Assembly: GCA_947253765.1 (NCBI GenBank)
Contig: CAMYAK010000014.1
Span: forward strand, 1-31,688
Origin: an uncultured Tissierellia bacterium
GTDB taxonomy: Bacteria; Bacillota; Clostridia; Tissierellales; Peptoniphilaceae
Direction of reading: 5' to 3'
Length of the DNA stretch: 31,688 bases
Shown here: in pieces, positions 31,661-31,688 of the stretch
Layout of the letters: each line of letters starts with the position of its first letter
Position numbering within the stretch: the stretch's first letter is position 1
Made by a program: the position numbers and the translations under genes
Notes under the pieces: model-generated
Databases searched by the model: none
Told to the model about the DNA's origin: nothing
The model's input: only the letters and a program-made list of their open reading frames with translations

Positions 31661-31688
31661 TTTTGAGAGTTTGATCCTGGCTCAGGAT
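31661..31688 (+). rRNA. rrs: 16S ribosomal RNA, 5' end only
   Basis: TTTTGAGAGTTTGATCCTGG followed by CTCAGGAT is the conserved first part of bacterial 16S rRNA (the binding site of the common 27F primer), with the Firmicute-type GAGAGTTTGATCC. Only about 28 bases are in the window, so the exact mature end is approximate. The leader from 31453 to 31660 holds the second promoter and a short hairpin but no gene. Confidence 0.95.

Overview
The window looks like a chromosomal segment of a low-to-moderate GC Gram-positive anaerobe, most likely a Tissierellia/Peptoniphilaceae-type Firmicute. The clues are AddAB rather than RecBCD, a cell-wall-binding-repeat (CWB2) surface protein, strong AAGGAGG-type ribosome binding sites, TTGACA-N17 promoters, a QueT queuosine-precursor transporter behind a preQ1-I-like riboswitch, and a 16S rRNA gene starting with a Firmicute-type 5' end. 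The species cannot be fixed from the sequence alone.

Layout. (1) 1-4.5 kb is a decaying accessory region: a small membrane protein, a truncated methyltransferase membrane domain, a nested palindrome, the last ~50 codons of a lost ABC exporter, a truncated metallo-beta-lactamase (MBL) fold protein, then an intact MBL-membrane-methyltransferase fusion and an alpha/beta hydrolase. The truncated pieces are paralogues of parts of the intact fusion, so the module was apparently duplicated and one copy is eroding. (2) 4.6-8.3 kb encodes a 1197-residue secreted wall protein with four InlB-type B repeats and three CWB2 repeats. (3) 8.3-12.9 kb holds an AraC-type regulator divergent from a heterodimeric ABC exporter-fold pair. 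(4) 13.1-14.4 kb encodes a membrane-anchored or secreted thermonuclease with a C-terminal 'sunset'-like domain. (5) 14.6-18.2 kb is a three-gene unit: a tiny secreted protein bracketed by a 14-bp inverted repeat, an unusual internally duplicated ABC-2 permease, and its ATPase. This is the best candidate for an undescribed system. (6) 18.3-19.5 kb is an aminotransferase. (7) 19.5-20.1 kb has no gene but holds a terminator-bearing dispersed repeat, insertion-sequence-like ends and a striking array of five 55-bp hairpin repeats. (8) 20.1-21.4 kb carries a nitroreductase and riboswitch-controlled QueT on the minus strand. (9) 21.5-29.7 kb is a ROK sugar kinase followed by addB-addA. (10) 29.7-31.4 kb has a minus-strand SDR oxidoreductase and a membrane-anchored J-domain protein. 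The window ends at two tandem rRNA promoters and the first bases of 16S rRNA.

The blocks at about 1.3-4.5, 8.3-12.9 and 14.6-18.2 kb look visibly more A+T-rich than the housekeeping-like block from 18.3 kb onward (judged by eye, not computed). This fits acquired accessory modules placed next to a core region that leads into an rRNA operon.
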